Source: Kwoniella bestiolae CBS 10118
Lineage: Eukaryota; Basidiomycota; Tremellomycetes; Tremellales; Cryptococcaceae
Assembly (NCBI RefSeq): GCF_000512585.2
Contig: NC_089248.1
Coordinates: 744,001 to 808,000 of the forward strand
DNA length: 64,000 bases
Reading direction: 5' to 3'
Shown: positions 47,001 through 59,383 of the stretch, piece by piece
How positions within the stretch are numbered: position 1 is the first letter of the stretch
How the letters are laid out: each line of letters opens with the position of its first letter
Notes under the pieces: generated by a model
The model's input: only the letters and a program-made list of their open reading frames with translations
What the model was told of the DNA's origin: nothing
Databases searched by the model: none
Position numbers and translations under genes: made by a program

Positions 47001-48908
47001 GGTGATCCAAATCAGGGAAAGGGAAGATGATCTCCAGACCTCGCATGTCTCTCACGGGCTTGGCGAAGGTGAAGCCCTAAGACGAACTATATCAGCTTCA
47101 AAAACCCCATTTCTCAAAGAGTTCGTAGCTGAAGTGAGAAGGGATTGTAAGATTTTTGGAAGACTCACCCCAACCTGTTCCTCCCCAAACGGACTCTCCT
47201 CAAAAGTCAACCTCACCCCCTCAGGTCCAGTCTCAGACTTCCCCTCCGTCCGTATCGGTACCTTCTGGAACTTCTCCTTAACCCATTTTTCCAAAACTTC
47301 AATAGGTTCTTTACCGACTACGGCCAACTTCATCCTTCTAGCGCAGTACTCTTTTTCCCACCATTCCATCAATTGCTTTCGGGGGTCTCGTCCTGCTTCT
47401 TTGGGTTTTGACCAGAGGGTCTCATAGTTCCCTGTACCGAATTTGGAGTATGGGTGGCCTGGACGAGAGAGGGATTTCTCAAGTTGGAAGAATCTCTATA
47501 ATCCGCGCATACATATCAGCTCAAATATATCATGAAATCTCAAAGACAGGTTAGCTGACTTACCCAAACGTCATTCTGTATGTTCTTCTTATGCTCCGAA
47601 TCCACAGCTTTGATCTCTCTTTCTGTGCAGTCCTGTCGTATTGCAACAACGCTAAGTCAGCTGACATGTTCCTCTTTACAACTCAGGAGTGAGCTCACTT
47701 CGTTGAACAAAGGCTCGATGAAGAATCCAGAGAACATATTCAAAGCACCTTCCAGCGCATCAGGCGAAACGTCGAAGAAGTAGTTTGTGGAAGTCATAGC
47801 TGTCCAAGCGTTCGAGTGACCATTGTGGGCAGTAAGATATTGCTGGTATGCGTTCTCTGATGGATACTGTTTACATCTCATCTTGTCAGCTAGTTCGCCC
47901 AGTCGCGTCTCTTCCAGCTGACTTACACTTTTCGTACCCATGAAAAGAAGATGTTCACTATATACGTTACACAGTATTAGCGGACGTCTCTGCAAGTCGC
48001 CACGATGTTGCCGAAACGAATCTTTGTGCTCAGACGACTATTCTTGGCATGTCCACATATTGTCTGGTCATGGTCCACCATCCGCCGTCCTCTTCCACCA
48101 AATACACCTCAACTAAGATCAAGCGACTCACCAGAAATGCGCACACCCCGGCAAATCAGCAGGATCACTAAAATGCCCCACACCCACATCCATAGAAGCC
48201 GCGGCTTTATCTGCCTTCTCATCCGACACAACTACCACTTCCAGCCCATTGTCCAGAGTGAAGTACTTGTGCGGTCTATCTTCCGTTGGGGGGAGGATGA
48301 GTTCGACTGGACCTGTGGCTTTGGGTATGGGCGGACAGGGGGGGAAGGGGGAATGGGACATTATGGGGTTGGTTGGGAGGTGGGTTTGGGGACTGTAGTT
48401 GTAGTATTTGGAAAAGGGGTATGAGAAGAGGAGGGTCAGTGTTAGGACGATTATTGAGAGTTTGTATATCATGTCAAGTAGGAACGATAAAATGAAAGCA
48501 GGTGAAGGAGCATGAAGCTTTTGTATTTCAAGAGGAGAAGAGGAGGGGGATGATGATTGTAAAGGGAGTTATGCTCGTCTACATCGTCCAACATCCGAAT
48601 CAAAGGATCGTCATCGGTTGAGACTGAATTTGAACTCGTGCGAGAAAAAGAGAAAAGAGGGAGATGACTCACTCAACAGGTGCAACACTGGCGTATCTCC
48701 TCTGACTCAATATCTGTTCTACAGCGTTCGACTTCTTAGATACCTCTCTACGAGCTAAAGACGAACCCAGAGTGGATGATGGTCTTATGATACTTGCGTT
48801 GACGTTGAGGAATCGTCTGATTGGGGTGGAGGTTGTTGTAGTGAAAGGGACGGATCGAGGTGATAAAGATGATTTTATACCTCTACCTAGTTTTAGGAGA
48901 GGTGACAT
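44025..48908 (-). CDS. STE23: Insulin-degrading enzyme / Ste23, M16A zinc metallopeptidase, with probable mitochondrial leader and C-terminal AKL
   Basis: About 13 exons. The first, 48673-48908, encodes MSPLLKLGRGIKSSLSPRS to QRRYASVAPV, a strong mitochondrial presequence. It splices at GA|GTGAGT to 48392, restoring the frame into PQTHLPTNPIMSHSPFPP and the M16 body. Exon 2 ends in HFC and exon 3 begins EHLLFMGTKS, together the zinc motif HxxEH (HFCEH). Then follow NAYQQYLTAHNGHSNAWTAMTSTNYFF, the FLGHEGRGSILSYLKKQGWV region, and the C-domain EPAFDYLRTKQQLGYIVFSHA. The protein ends IKLSAAKL; a final AKL matches the peroxisomal PTS1 consensus and is also how human IDE ends. The enzyme degrades short amyloidogenic peptides; yeast Ste23 also processes a-factor. 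An ATG in intron 1 (48472) gives an alternative hydrophobic N-terminus in the same frame. Confidence 0.92.
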
Positions 48909-49499
48909 ATGTATATGTGTTGTCGATCGAATAAGGTCGACTTTTGTTTATGTGTCCGATAACAATACAATACAAGAGGAATGAGGATTTACAATGGCGA
49001 GGTAACCACAAACCACGAATGACAAGGAACGAGATCGAACGAAATCGAGTGATGGAAGTGATTCCGCGGGAAACTACAGTATGTTTCACTTATACGGTAA
49101 ACAGAGTTTATTGTTTGAAACGATCAGAGTGCTTATTGTTCTACTCTCCACTGTGCATGCATGCATACGAAGGGAGATCCACGCAGGTGTCATACAGCAA
49201 ATGGAAGATGCATGAACCCATTCATCATGTATGCAACCTAGGAGGGTAGCTCTTGCGGTTGGGCTCTGTAGAAGGGAATTAGCTCTCAACGTATTCAAGG
49301 CGTGATCGCCCCAACACTTTACTCGGTAGAACAACCATTCCTGCCCGGCCACATCCTAGCTGTCAGTCCATTCATGCACCTGCTCATGGTTGTTTTATAA
49401 AATGCATCGCTATCTCAGCGGAATATAAAAATAAACTAGCGAAAACGAAAGTATATATGTAAAAGTGATAGCCTCGAATCCAAAGTGGAGAAGAGGTGA
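48909..49499. promoter_or_regulatory. Insulysin promoter and histone H4 3' flank
   Basis: 591 bases between two minus-strand genes. GCATGCATGCAT at about 49156 is a short alternating repeat. No gene seen; the ORFs in it are short chance frames. Confidence 0.4.
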
Positions 49500-50147
<648 letters not shown>

Positions 50148-50191
50148 TTAATAACGGTGTTACGGCGATATAACCACTATCAAGAGATAAG

Positions 50192-50199
50192 TCACGTGA
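50192..50199. promoter_or_regulatory. TCACGTGA E-box in the H4/PXA promoter
   Basis: An 8-bp palindrome in GTCACGTGAT context, which matches the Cbf1-type bHLH site; 246 bases upstream of H4. Confidence 0.4.
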
Positions 50200-50772
50200 T
50201 ATGGTAGGTTATCACGCTGAAGTCGGGATTATACCGTGAGCTGGAAACCAAACAAGATCATATCACACTCACTCCCTCTCCTTTGCCTAGATAGGGTACA
50301 GCGGAAGACAGATGCTTGCGGCCTCTGTGCTTTGTTGCATCGGCGCTAGACTATGAATGCGTCATAGGTGATACTGTATCAGAAGGACAACTGACCATTA
50401 GGATTAAAGATGATCGATACAGTAACTACAGTACTTGTACTTTTCGACGCGCCTCAGAAATAATGTTCAATAGCATCGCGTTCTGCTGTTCTGTTGTATA
50501 TATGCTCAGCCAACCTCTCATTCGTAGATGTCTTCTCGAGAATTGAGGAGGAGCCATTGCGTCTCTTTGGTATATGTATCGTTGTGATTATGCTGGACAT
50601 CGTCAACGCACGTCGCTTTGACTGCAACTGAGAGTCACAGTATGATAAGCGCCTCGAGGGATCAAAGCGTACTCCTGTGTCAAATGCAACACTCCCCTGC
50701 ATTTGGATTTCGTTCTTCAAATTTACCATATTCTTGATGTCTCACCCTCCAAGAAAGACGAAGATGTAATCA

Positions 50773-52529
50773 ATGTCCACCCCACATCCACGTCCACCTG
50801 CCGACAAGCTACATAAACGCACATCCATAGCTTCCTCTACGACTCCCATCCCGCAATTGGTCCGAAGCAGATCGACCATCCACTTACCACTCCACCGACG
50901 AATCATCTTCCCTCACGATGATCCGAGTTCTGATATACCGCAGATCGTTAAAGGGGATAATGGGGAGGTGGAGTTGGAACTAATCAATGAAAGGTAAGTA
51001 CGAGTGATCTTGACCATCATCCATCTATATGCATGTCCAATCCCTTCATCTTTACATTCACATCATCAACCTTACTTGTATCTCAGAACCTCCTCGCTGA
51101 CTCCAATTCACATACTCAGACTCTACCACCTCCTCGCTCTAGCCGTAAGAGCCTACGTGACATCATGGTACATCCGCTTCACCCCCGACCGTTCCTTCCC
51201 CCCATTGATCCACCAACAGATAATCTATCCCATCTTATCGCCTGTTCTATCTAACCTAAACACCACTCAAGGCAAAGACAGAATATGTCATCTCCTTCTG
51301 ATCGATCTTCCTGTGATTCTTCATCTGCATGTTCAGACGTATTACGAAGCCAAGTCTTCTCGAGCCTACCTCCCCTCTGATGGACAAGATGGGCTGTCGG
51401 AGGGGTACTACAGGAGATTACCTCTTCTTTCCATCACACCATCAAAAGATGGTGGGGGATATACACTCTCCCCATTATACCTCTCAGCCTTATCTTCCGC
51501 ACTGCTCAATCGATATATCACCGAGCAACGGCACGTACCCGATGTAGAGAGGTTGATGGCCCGAGAGATATTGTCAAAGTCGATCTTGTGTAATGTCCTG
51601 AGGAGATTATGCGAGGGATGGTTCTGGTATCAGCTCGTTCTGAAAATACTTGGTGAACCGGATGGAGCACCATCACCATCACCATCACCATCACCATCAC
51701 CAGAAAAAACAAAAACAAAAGAGAAAGAGACAGAGAAAGAGGGTAGATCGCTCGATCAGATCATTCTGAACTTCATCAACACATGCATCACCCTCTGCAT
51801 CAGACTCTGGGGTATATGCATTAGTATCGTAGCGTTATACTCTGCTGCTCCGAAGACGGTGGATAGGAGATATGAAAGAAGTTATGAGCCGCTTCTCCTG
51901 CTTCTACGTGAGGTACTCGGTATAGATGGATATGAGGGATTGGAGATGAGAAGATGGGCGAAGAGGATGATTTGGGGTTGTATGGAATTGGTCGTTGGGT
52001 TATGCGGTGGGATGTTAGATAGGTGAGTAAGCGTACCCCTCATCCGTAAATTCATGACAATACATAATCCTATCTATTCGTTCTCTCGCAATGAAGAAGA
52101 ACAGATACTAAACCTTCTTCGTCTCACAGACTCTTCCCCCACCTACTCAAATCCCACTTTCTCACCCCCTCTACATCCCTGAGACTTATCGACCTCATGG
52201 AACGACTCCTCTTCCCAGATGGATATCCCGGTCCCTCCCCCGTCGACCCAACTCCCCAAGAGGCATTAGATCTAAGAGAAAGAGCAGAGAAGAGGATAGA
52301 TGAGTTGGTCCCAAGTCTGATCAAGCGGGTGTTCTTCAATACCAAGAGAGGAACCAAAGTCCTTTTGGATCCTCTTGAAGATAGCGGGTGTAATGCCCAT
52401 TTGGTGGGCATGGTTTTGAACGCTGTTGTGGGGGGTGTTATACCTGATTTGGTTATTCCTCTGGAGGTAGATGAGGAGGAAAAGAACGAGGAAGATCGTC
52501 AGGCCGTGGGTGCGGATGGAGGGTGGTGA
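50773..52529 (+). CDS. PXA-domain (sorting-nexin-associated) protein
   Basis: Three exons (50773-50993, 51087-52022, 52130-52529) give 518 residues. After a 60-residue basic N-terminus the segments TPIHILRLYHLLALAVRAYVTSWY, then IHQQIIYPILSPVL, then LLLIDLPVILHLHVQTYYEA, then YISALSSALLNRYI-like (YLSALSSALLNRYITE) and LMAREILSKSILCNVLRRLCEG match the PXA domain found in Mdm1-type sorting nexins at ER contact sites. Hydrophobic helices later (FINTCITLCIRLWGICISIVALYSA) could be membrane-associated. No PX, RGS or nexin C domain follows, so this is a PXA-only form. A CCATCA repeat encodes a Pro-Ser spacer. Confidence 0.8.
51670..51702 (+). repeat. (CCATCA)5.5 coding hexanucleotide repeat
   Basis: Five and a half perfect units encode alternating Pro-Ser between the PXA region and a Lys/Glu-rich linker. 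Copy-number change would keep frame. Confidence 0.85.
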
Positions 52530-52804
52530 TTGTTCGGTCGTGATGCAGAGTAGACTGCTCGGGATATAGATTAATCAGTATTCGTTCTTTTGTTTTTGTA
52601 GTCAGAATAGCATAAGTATAGTTGTATAGATCTAAATGTATATATATGTGTACATAATGTCCTCTCTTTCCCTGCATCTACGACATAAGCAATCATCAAG
52701 AACCCACCTCTCTACTACGAGCAAAACAACACTAAAAGATCATTACTCCCTTCCCATCCCATCCCCAGCTCGAGGAATTTGTAAATGTCTAACCCAGACT
52801 CCAC
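52530..52804. other. Convergent 3' intergenic region, PXA and GCS1
   Basis: 275 bases, AT-rich with TATATATGTG near 52640. No gene. Confidence 0.35.
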
Positions 52805-54387
52805 CTAGAAATCCTTCCACTCGTCATCTTCCCAACCATCTTTTTTCTTCCCTCCTTGTCCTTGTCCCGCAGCATTACCTTTCGCCCCACTTCCCGAAGC
52901 AGCAGCGGAAGTCGGCTGATCATCCCAACTATCAAAGAAATCGTCCTTATCCCCACCTCCATGAGGCGTGATAAACCCATCCTCAGCATCCCCAGCCCTC
53001 TCCAACTGACCATACCCCCTCTGACCAGGGGTCTTACCGCCCAAACCCAATTTACCTAATTGTTCATTCAAATCCACTCCACCCTTTTGTCTAGCCACGT
53101 CATTGAGCTGGTCCCATCCCTCCCCTGCTCTGGCAGTAGCCCACGTCCCCGCATGAGCAGCCTGTGCTCCAGCCTGGGAGAGATACCTCCTCCATTCCTC
53201 AGAGTTCTCCCCAGAGGTATATTCCGATGCTCTTGCCATACCTGGTTTGACCACGCTCTGGTTAATTTCATTAGCCGCCGATGACACCGCACTGGAGAAC
53301 AGACCCCACCCCTTTGAGAGGGCTCCGAGGGGATTACGTTGCAGCTCGTCGAAAGTGGGTGCAGAGTGGCTTGAAAGTGCGTATGAGGGATGTTGAGCAG
53401 AAGGTTCAGGGGTAGGGGTCGAACCGAACCCTGCATACCGACCTCCTTGGGAGGGTGGCAGGTGGTCTGGCCTGGAGGCGTTGGCGTTGCCCATGCGCTC
53501 GAAGTAGGCTTCGTTTTGGGTTTTCTGGGTTGGAGCAGCGCTGAAATTGGGATTGAGGTTGGAGGAACCTATCCCCCCTGCGTTACCGCCAGCACGGGAT
53601 TTGCGAGTAGCTTGAGCTGAGGATGGACGGGAGGGCGCGGCTGAGGCGGGTGGGGGGGCTGAGGGGGACCATGAGGCTGGTGGGTCGGAGCAGGCTGCTG
53701 CGAGCTTAGGGAGGAATGGTATATCAGCTCTAGTCATGCTCAGAAGTGATGTGTATTATAGTGGAAGGTTTATATCCCTGATATGAGAGGATGACTCGAC
53801 TCACCTTCTCACGATATTGGCTTGCAGCCCATGAATTGTACTTCTCCTGCATACCCATCCCTTTGGTATATCCACCGTCGGGTCCGTAATTCTCGATAAA
53901 CGATTTAAAAGCTTCGTTTCCCCCAAGCTGTTACATATTACTGTATCAGCTACTAGAATTCCCTCCAACAGCTGAAAAGAATAACCCACCTTCATTTTCT
54001 TCAACTGATCATCAGACCATTTATCCATCGTTATACTCCTCACGAAGGATATGTGAACGCCAAAGCCTATCATCACATAGTATCACTATGAGCTCAAGCT
54101 CAACTAGCCCATGTTCAGATAAAGAGTAGAATCAAAGCTCACCTCTGTGAATACCCGAGCATTCTAGACAGATGAACGTCCCGTAACTTACACTTGCCCA
54201 TTGAGGTGAAGGGGCGTTACAGTCTACACAGACTATAAAGGATACGATTATCAGCTTGGACATCGCGCCGTGAGATATATGGTAGTAGGCAGCGTGATTA
54301 TATACTTCATGAGCGGGCTAACTCACCCTTGTTGTTTCCCGTGTTCATGAGAGCTAGTAGCTCTTTCTTTTGGTAGTTCTCTGCCAT
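52805..54387 (-). CDS. GCS1: ADP-ribosylation factor GTPase-activating protein Gcs1 (ArfGAP1)
   Basis: Five exons (54327-54387, 54143-54232, 53990-54066, 53805-53927, 52805-53704) give 416 residues. Spliced, the N-terminus reads MNTGNNKVCVDCNAPSPQWA, then SVSYGTFICLECSGIHRGFG, then VHISFVRSITMDKWSDDQL. It shows the CX2CX16CX2C zinc finger and the arginine finger after it (HRGFGVHISFVRS). The long tail has amphipathic, Ala/Ser-rich ALPS-like stretches (LGALSKGWGLFSSAVSSAANEIN) and ends DDEWKDF, a WxxF-type adaptor motif. Gcs1 turns off Arf1 on Golgi membranes. The junction before LAAACSDPP uses an acceptor at 53705, not the one giving MTRADIPF. Divergent from the transcription-factor gene. Confidence 0.95.
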
Positions 54388-55104
54388 GGTGGTAGGGTGG
54401 TGAAGTAGGAAGAAATCGTTATGCAAGGGATATAATAAGGAAGGTAATGAGTCGAGAGATTTTCCAACAGGGCTCAAGAGGGAAAAGAGACTAGAAGGAC
54501 AGTATCGATGGGAAGAGGGGTAAGAGCAGGACGATGTACAGATGAATGAATGAGAATGCATATACAGAGTAGTATACAACCTGAACTCTAAACATACTAC
54601 TGGTACGGATCGACGTGACGAGATCTACTCTATGGACACATGGGCTGGTACACTGATAAGAGAGAGTGACGTGGCATTTTGACCAGCTTGACTCGATCAC
54701 TTCCATCCTTATTAGCGTAGATCAAAGAGATGATCATCTTGCGGATATCTCCGCTCGTGTAACAAGAATAAGCTTACAGAGTATGAGATCTGACCTGATC
54801 AGGTAAGATTAGATGATGATGATGTTGCATCGGCATATCGGACTATCTCATATCTCTCCCTCATCGCCTCATCCAAGGAATGTCATCTAAACATCCATTA
54901 TAACATCTATCAAATCAAATCGCATCACTCACTACATCTTACCCAAGCACCTGATTGCCAGATTGCCCATCGGAAGATACACTCCATTGCAACCCACTAA
55001 ACAAACTCAGTCTGATATATCCATAACATCAGATCACAACGCTTATCACACCCTTCAGTCAACCATCATCCACCCATCCATCGGAAAGGAAACGCTTATC
55101 AACA
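54388..55104. promoter_or_regulatory. Divergent promoter of GCS1 and the Zn2Cys6 gene
   Basis: 717 bases. A short (GAT) run lies near 54812-54822, and the last 250 bases are a CA/CT-rich leader. No TATA box identified with confidence. Confidence 0.4.
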
Positions 55105-58100
55105 ATGCCAAAAGACGAACCCTCTCACCCCCCGCCCCTCAAACGAGGCGACGCATGTCTCTACTGTCGGAAAAGACGAATCAGGTGTTCAGCTGATAAA
55201 CCAACTTGTCAACATTGCTTGAAATCCGGTCGGGAATGCGTGTATGATACTGGCAAGCCAGTCAGCAGGGTCAAACAATTAGAAGAGAAAGTAGCAGAGT
55301 TGGAAACACTCTTGAAATCAGGTGGTGATGCTTCCGCTACCGCTACTTCAAGGAATGAAGGCGAAACTAGTAGACGGGAAAGTACAGCCTCGAACTCTCA
55401 ACCTCCCCCGCTTAATCATCATTCGTCGAGCAACTCGAGTCAATCTCAGGATGTACCGATGGATCAATCGGGCATGGGGGAATCATCAACCTCGTACGGG
55501 TATACAGTCAGTGCCGAGAACTTTGATACGAACATGTTTGAAAGTATCTTAGCCGCTCAGAATGGTGGGACTGGATCCACCCCGAATGCCGGTAATAGCT
55601 TTGCAAGCTTTGGGGGAGCATTCTTCAGCGGGACTACCAATACAGGCACCACGCCCAACTTCTTCGCTAGCTCTCCTAATAGCGGTCAGAATATAGAGAG
55701 TTTATTCGACTTCAACATGTTAGATCCAAACTATATGAGCTTACTCAGCTCTTTTGGAGAGACTTCTACTGGTCCTTCCACTTCTGCTCAATCCACCACT
55801 GACTCATCAGTGCCTCCCCCTGCTCCTCCTACCCAACCCACAAACAACATCACCCCAGACCCACCGGTCTCTATCCCTCCTCAGTCTTCTTCAGCCAGTG
55901 CCATACCCCACTCACATCTCGACCTTCCCCCACCACCCCCATCATCAAGTACCATCCAGTCCTTCTCAGCCTCTCTGGGGTTCTTCGATCCCAACTCCTC
56001 CAACTGCCCAATGCACCTGAATATCGATAACCCGAAGATCGCTCCTTCCCCTCAAACCAGCCAGTCAAACTCAAAGTCAAATCAACACGTCAATTCGTGT
56101 GGTCCCGGGGACTTCACCTCGCAATTCCTCAATACACTCAACCAGAATAATCCACTCACAGAATCAGAAGTACGCATAGCGGAATTGATCAGGTCCGCTC
56201 AACTCCAATTACCCCCCGGGTCAGATGCCGAATCATTATTGAAAGATGTCGAGATCAGTATGGAGCGTACGATAGGTGCCGATAGACATACGTCGCTTAT
56301 GTCTGGCTTGGAGGATACCCATGGGAGAAATGAGAATGAGAATTCTCAACAATGGGTAACGGGTGTGACAGATTCTTCGACCAATCAAGATCCGGCTGGT
56401 CCAGGAACTACAAATGGAGGGTTATTGAGCGAGGTACCCTTCTATAGTGCTGGAGAGACGAATCTTGGTGATACGAATGATGATGGGTCGACGTTGGTGG
56501 GTGGGTGGTTTGATGCGCATGATTTACCTAAAATTGCGAGGGATCATTTGTGAGTTGAACCACCATTTTCCGTCGCCTTATGTGGTTTGCCTTCCCTGTG
56601 CCGGGCAGCTGCTGATGATGAGCCTGCAGACTTGATCTTTTTTTCTCTGGGATGAGATTGTTCGGGCAAGAGTTCCATGTACCGCGGTTCATGGCTAGGT
56701 GAGTGATCAATATATCATTAACCTTTTTCCCAGTAGATCTTCTCTCATTATTTTATGATCAACCACACATTCTGGGAACTTTTCATGAGGACATGGGTCT
56801 CATTCCTTTGCTGGGCTGACCTCGTCGATCCCGCACAGCCTTACCTTACCGACCCATAAACGACCTCACCCATGTCTACTCTACTCAATGTACACCCTCG
56901 CATCTCGAATATCCGATTCCCCACCTATAAGACAGCTGGAACCACATTTCTACAAGATCGCTTCTAGCCAGCTGGAAACTTCCATAGGAATGGCCGATAG
57001 GTTACTGGACGCTACGAGGGCTTCGACGCTGTTGGCAATTTACAAGTTTAGTAAAGCTAGGTATCATGAGGGGTGGATGATGACTGGTCAGGCTGCTAGG
57101 TTAGTTTGATCTTCAGGCCCGCTTCACCTACAGCTTCGGACAAGGAGTGTCGATCAATGGATTAGGGCTGATCGGTGTTCCATTGTATTGTAGACTCGCA
57201 TTGTCCTGTGGATTGCATCAGATCCCCTCATCGGTGTACAAACCTACCAACTTGCCTCATCTCAATGCAGATCTAGTGGGGATGATGAGGCATCGTTCGT
57301 ATGTCTTACCACCGCCCAAAGATGCTATAGAGCTCGGAGAGAGAATATGGTGTTTGTAAGTGAACGTCTGTCACGTTCGGAACGACAGAGCTGACTCGAG
57401 GTTTTCCGCTGTAGCTGGTCAATCTACGTCACTGATCGATGTGGAAGTATTTCTACACAATGGCCTCCTGCTATCTCCGATGAGGTCGTCACTACCCCTT
57501 TTCCTAGACCATTGCACGAGTATGAGCTTGTGAGTGATTGTTTGCCCTTGACATCTTAGCTCATCTACAACGCATCTCAAACGACATGAGTACCGATCAT
57601 CACCTCAACCTCTCATTTGACTTGAACGACATGACTAACGTCTTTCGTACTTCAAGGGCCTCGTGACCGAACAAGACGACCATTATTCCGTTCAATCGAT
57701 ATACAAACCCTCACCTCACCATAACCCTTTACCCCATTACGCAGAGACCACCCTGATTTCGATCCGATTACGAGCGATATGCATTCTCGAAAGAGCTTCC
57801 AAGCTGATGTATCAACCGCCCGAAGAAGGGTGGGAACGATCCATACCGATATTCGACCCTAACCCAAATACCAATGCAAACCCTTCATATAGCAATTCCA
57901 ACTCCAACTCGCCATCAAGTAATATAGATGATTACATCTATTCGCAAATCAGTACCGCAGCAGGGTTCGCACCTTCCTATCAGCGCAATGGAACACATAC
58001 TAGTCCCAACAACACGAATGGGAATAACAGAACGAAAGAAGGATGGACCAGGACAGCTAGGATCAGAACGCCAAAGGCTTACGAGGAGGTCAAACAGGCT

Positions 58101-59042
58101 TTACTGAAGATAGAGAGTGATTTACCGCCTGAATGGAGAGTTGAGTGGTGGAAATGGGATGGGAAGGTTCAGGAATGGCATTTCACGAGAGCTAGGAAGG
58201 ATCTGATCACTCTTGTGAGTGCGGTCTGTCCCCTCATATGATCCTACTGCAACTATTTGGTATCTGAAAAGAATCTTGGCTGATGTTCCTTCATTATACA
58301 GCATTTCGTCCTAGGTTGCGCCTGGATGTTCCTCTACGATGTATTCTCTTTCAACGCTGAGAACACCGATGCGATAAACGTGGCGAAGAGGTTGACAGTC
58401 ACCGTTCGCTTCGTTTCCAAGGAGGTTATGACTAGTGATTTGGATGTGTTCATCGCCATGACGTGGGTTATCCCTTGAAGCTCGTCGGGGAAGAGCACAG
58501 CTGCTGACTAGTTCCTACGTATCGTTTAGCTGGTCTTTCATCTCTAAGATATTGATCAGGGAGATGAAGAGATTACAATCGCTCGGCGATGTATCAGGTA
58601 AGTTTCCTCTTCCGCCACCACTGCCCCTCGGTGGGACTTTGACGACCGCGCCACCACGACCTCAAACTATCTTATTTCTGATCAACGTGCAATTCCTGTG
58701 GAGTACTAATACCATCTTCCTTATCTGCATATAGGCGCAAACACCCTCGAACCGGATATTCAAGTCCTCGTGTCAGCCCTACGCGAATTCGGACAACGAT
58801 ATACCATAGGAACTATGCAGGCTATGCGTACCGAACGATATCGACAGACTACAAAGGAAGAGACGTCTTTCCTGTATAGGCAGGATAAACGATCTCAGCG
58901 TGAGGCTGATGGGCGAGCGAATGCGAACGAGGTGGGTGACGATGATGTGGATGAAGAGAGGATATCGTTCGTTAGTGTTAGACAGGCTATGAATGGGGAT
59001 GATTGGAGGGCTTCGGTCGGTGAGGCGGATGATGATGATTAG
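55105..59042 (+). CDS. Zn2Cys6 fungal transcription factor
   Basis: The first exon (55105-about 56550) starts MPKDEPSHPPPLKRGDACLYC. Its zinc cluster has the spacing C-X2-C-X6-C-X5-C-X2-C-X6-C (CLYCRKRRIRCSADKPTCQHCLKSGRECV). A leucine-rich coiled coil follows (VKQLEEKVAELETLLKS), usually used for dimerisation. After 350 Ser/Pro/Asn-rich residues come HLLDLFFSGMRLFGQEFHVPRF, then TLLAIYKFSKARYHEGWMMTGQAARL and LALSCGLHQIPSSV, the fungal_trans (PF04082-type) middle homology region. The C-terminal end is acidic (VGEADDDD), a possible activation segment. About eight introns. Target genes are unknown and I do not recognise the orthologue. An out-of-frame ATG at 54963 does not affect this start. 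Confidence 0.9.
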
Positions 59043-59383
59043 GTGATGGGTTTGGTGTCCAACAAAACGAAAAGAAATATTATATCTCTCCATATCGTTA
59101 CAATTCGATTTGGTGATTGGTTTGTTTCTTTGCCCTATGGGGTTTCGACAAGACATGATGTTTCTATGTATTGTGTTGGTTAGATATTTGGTTTACCCTA
59201 ATTTGAGTGAATAATTCAGTTGTATATAGTCATAGTACATGTTGAATGACCAATTATAAATGAATTTGTCAACTGGTCTTATAAATCAAACACAGTACAT
59301 CACATTCGATGCTCTATCATAGCAAAGATCTACTGTACAGTACGTTCGTAATACAACAACAAAGCCAACCTATAAGAACCCAA
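59043..59383. other. Convergent 3' intergenic region
   Basis: 341 bases, AT-rich. It holds the 3' UTRs of the transcription-factor and SEA2 genes. TACTGTACAGTA (59331-59342) is a perfect 12-bp palindrome. Confidence 0.4.

Noticed and set aside
53705..53737. MTRADIPFLPK as the start of a separate gene
   Set aside because: Frame arithmetic shows the exon begins at LAAACSDPP and continues the ArfGAP; the upstream codons are intron.
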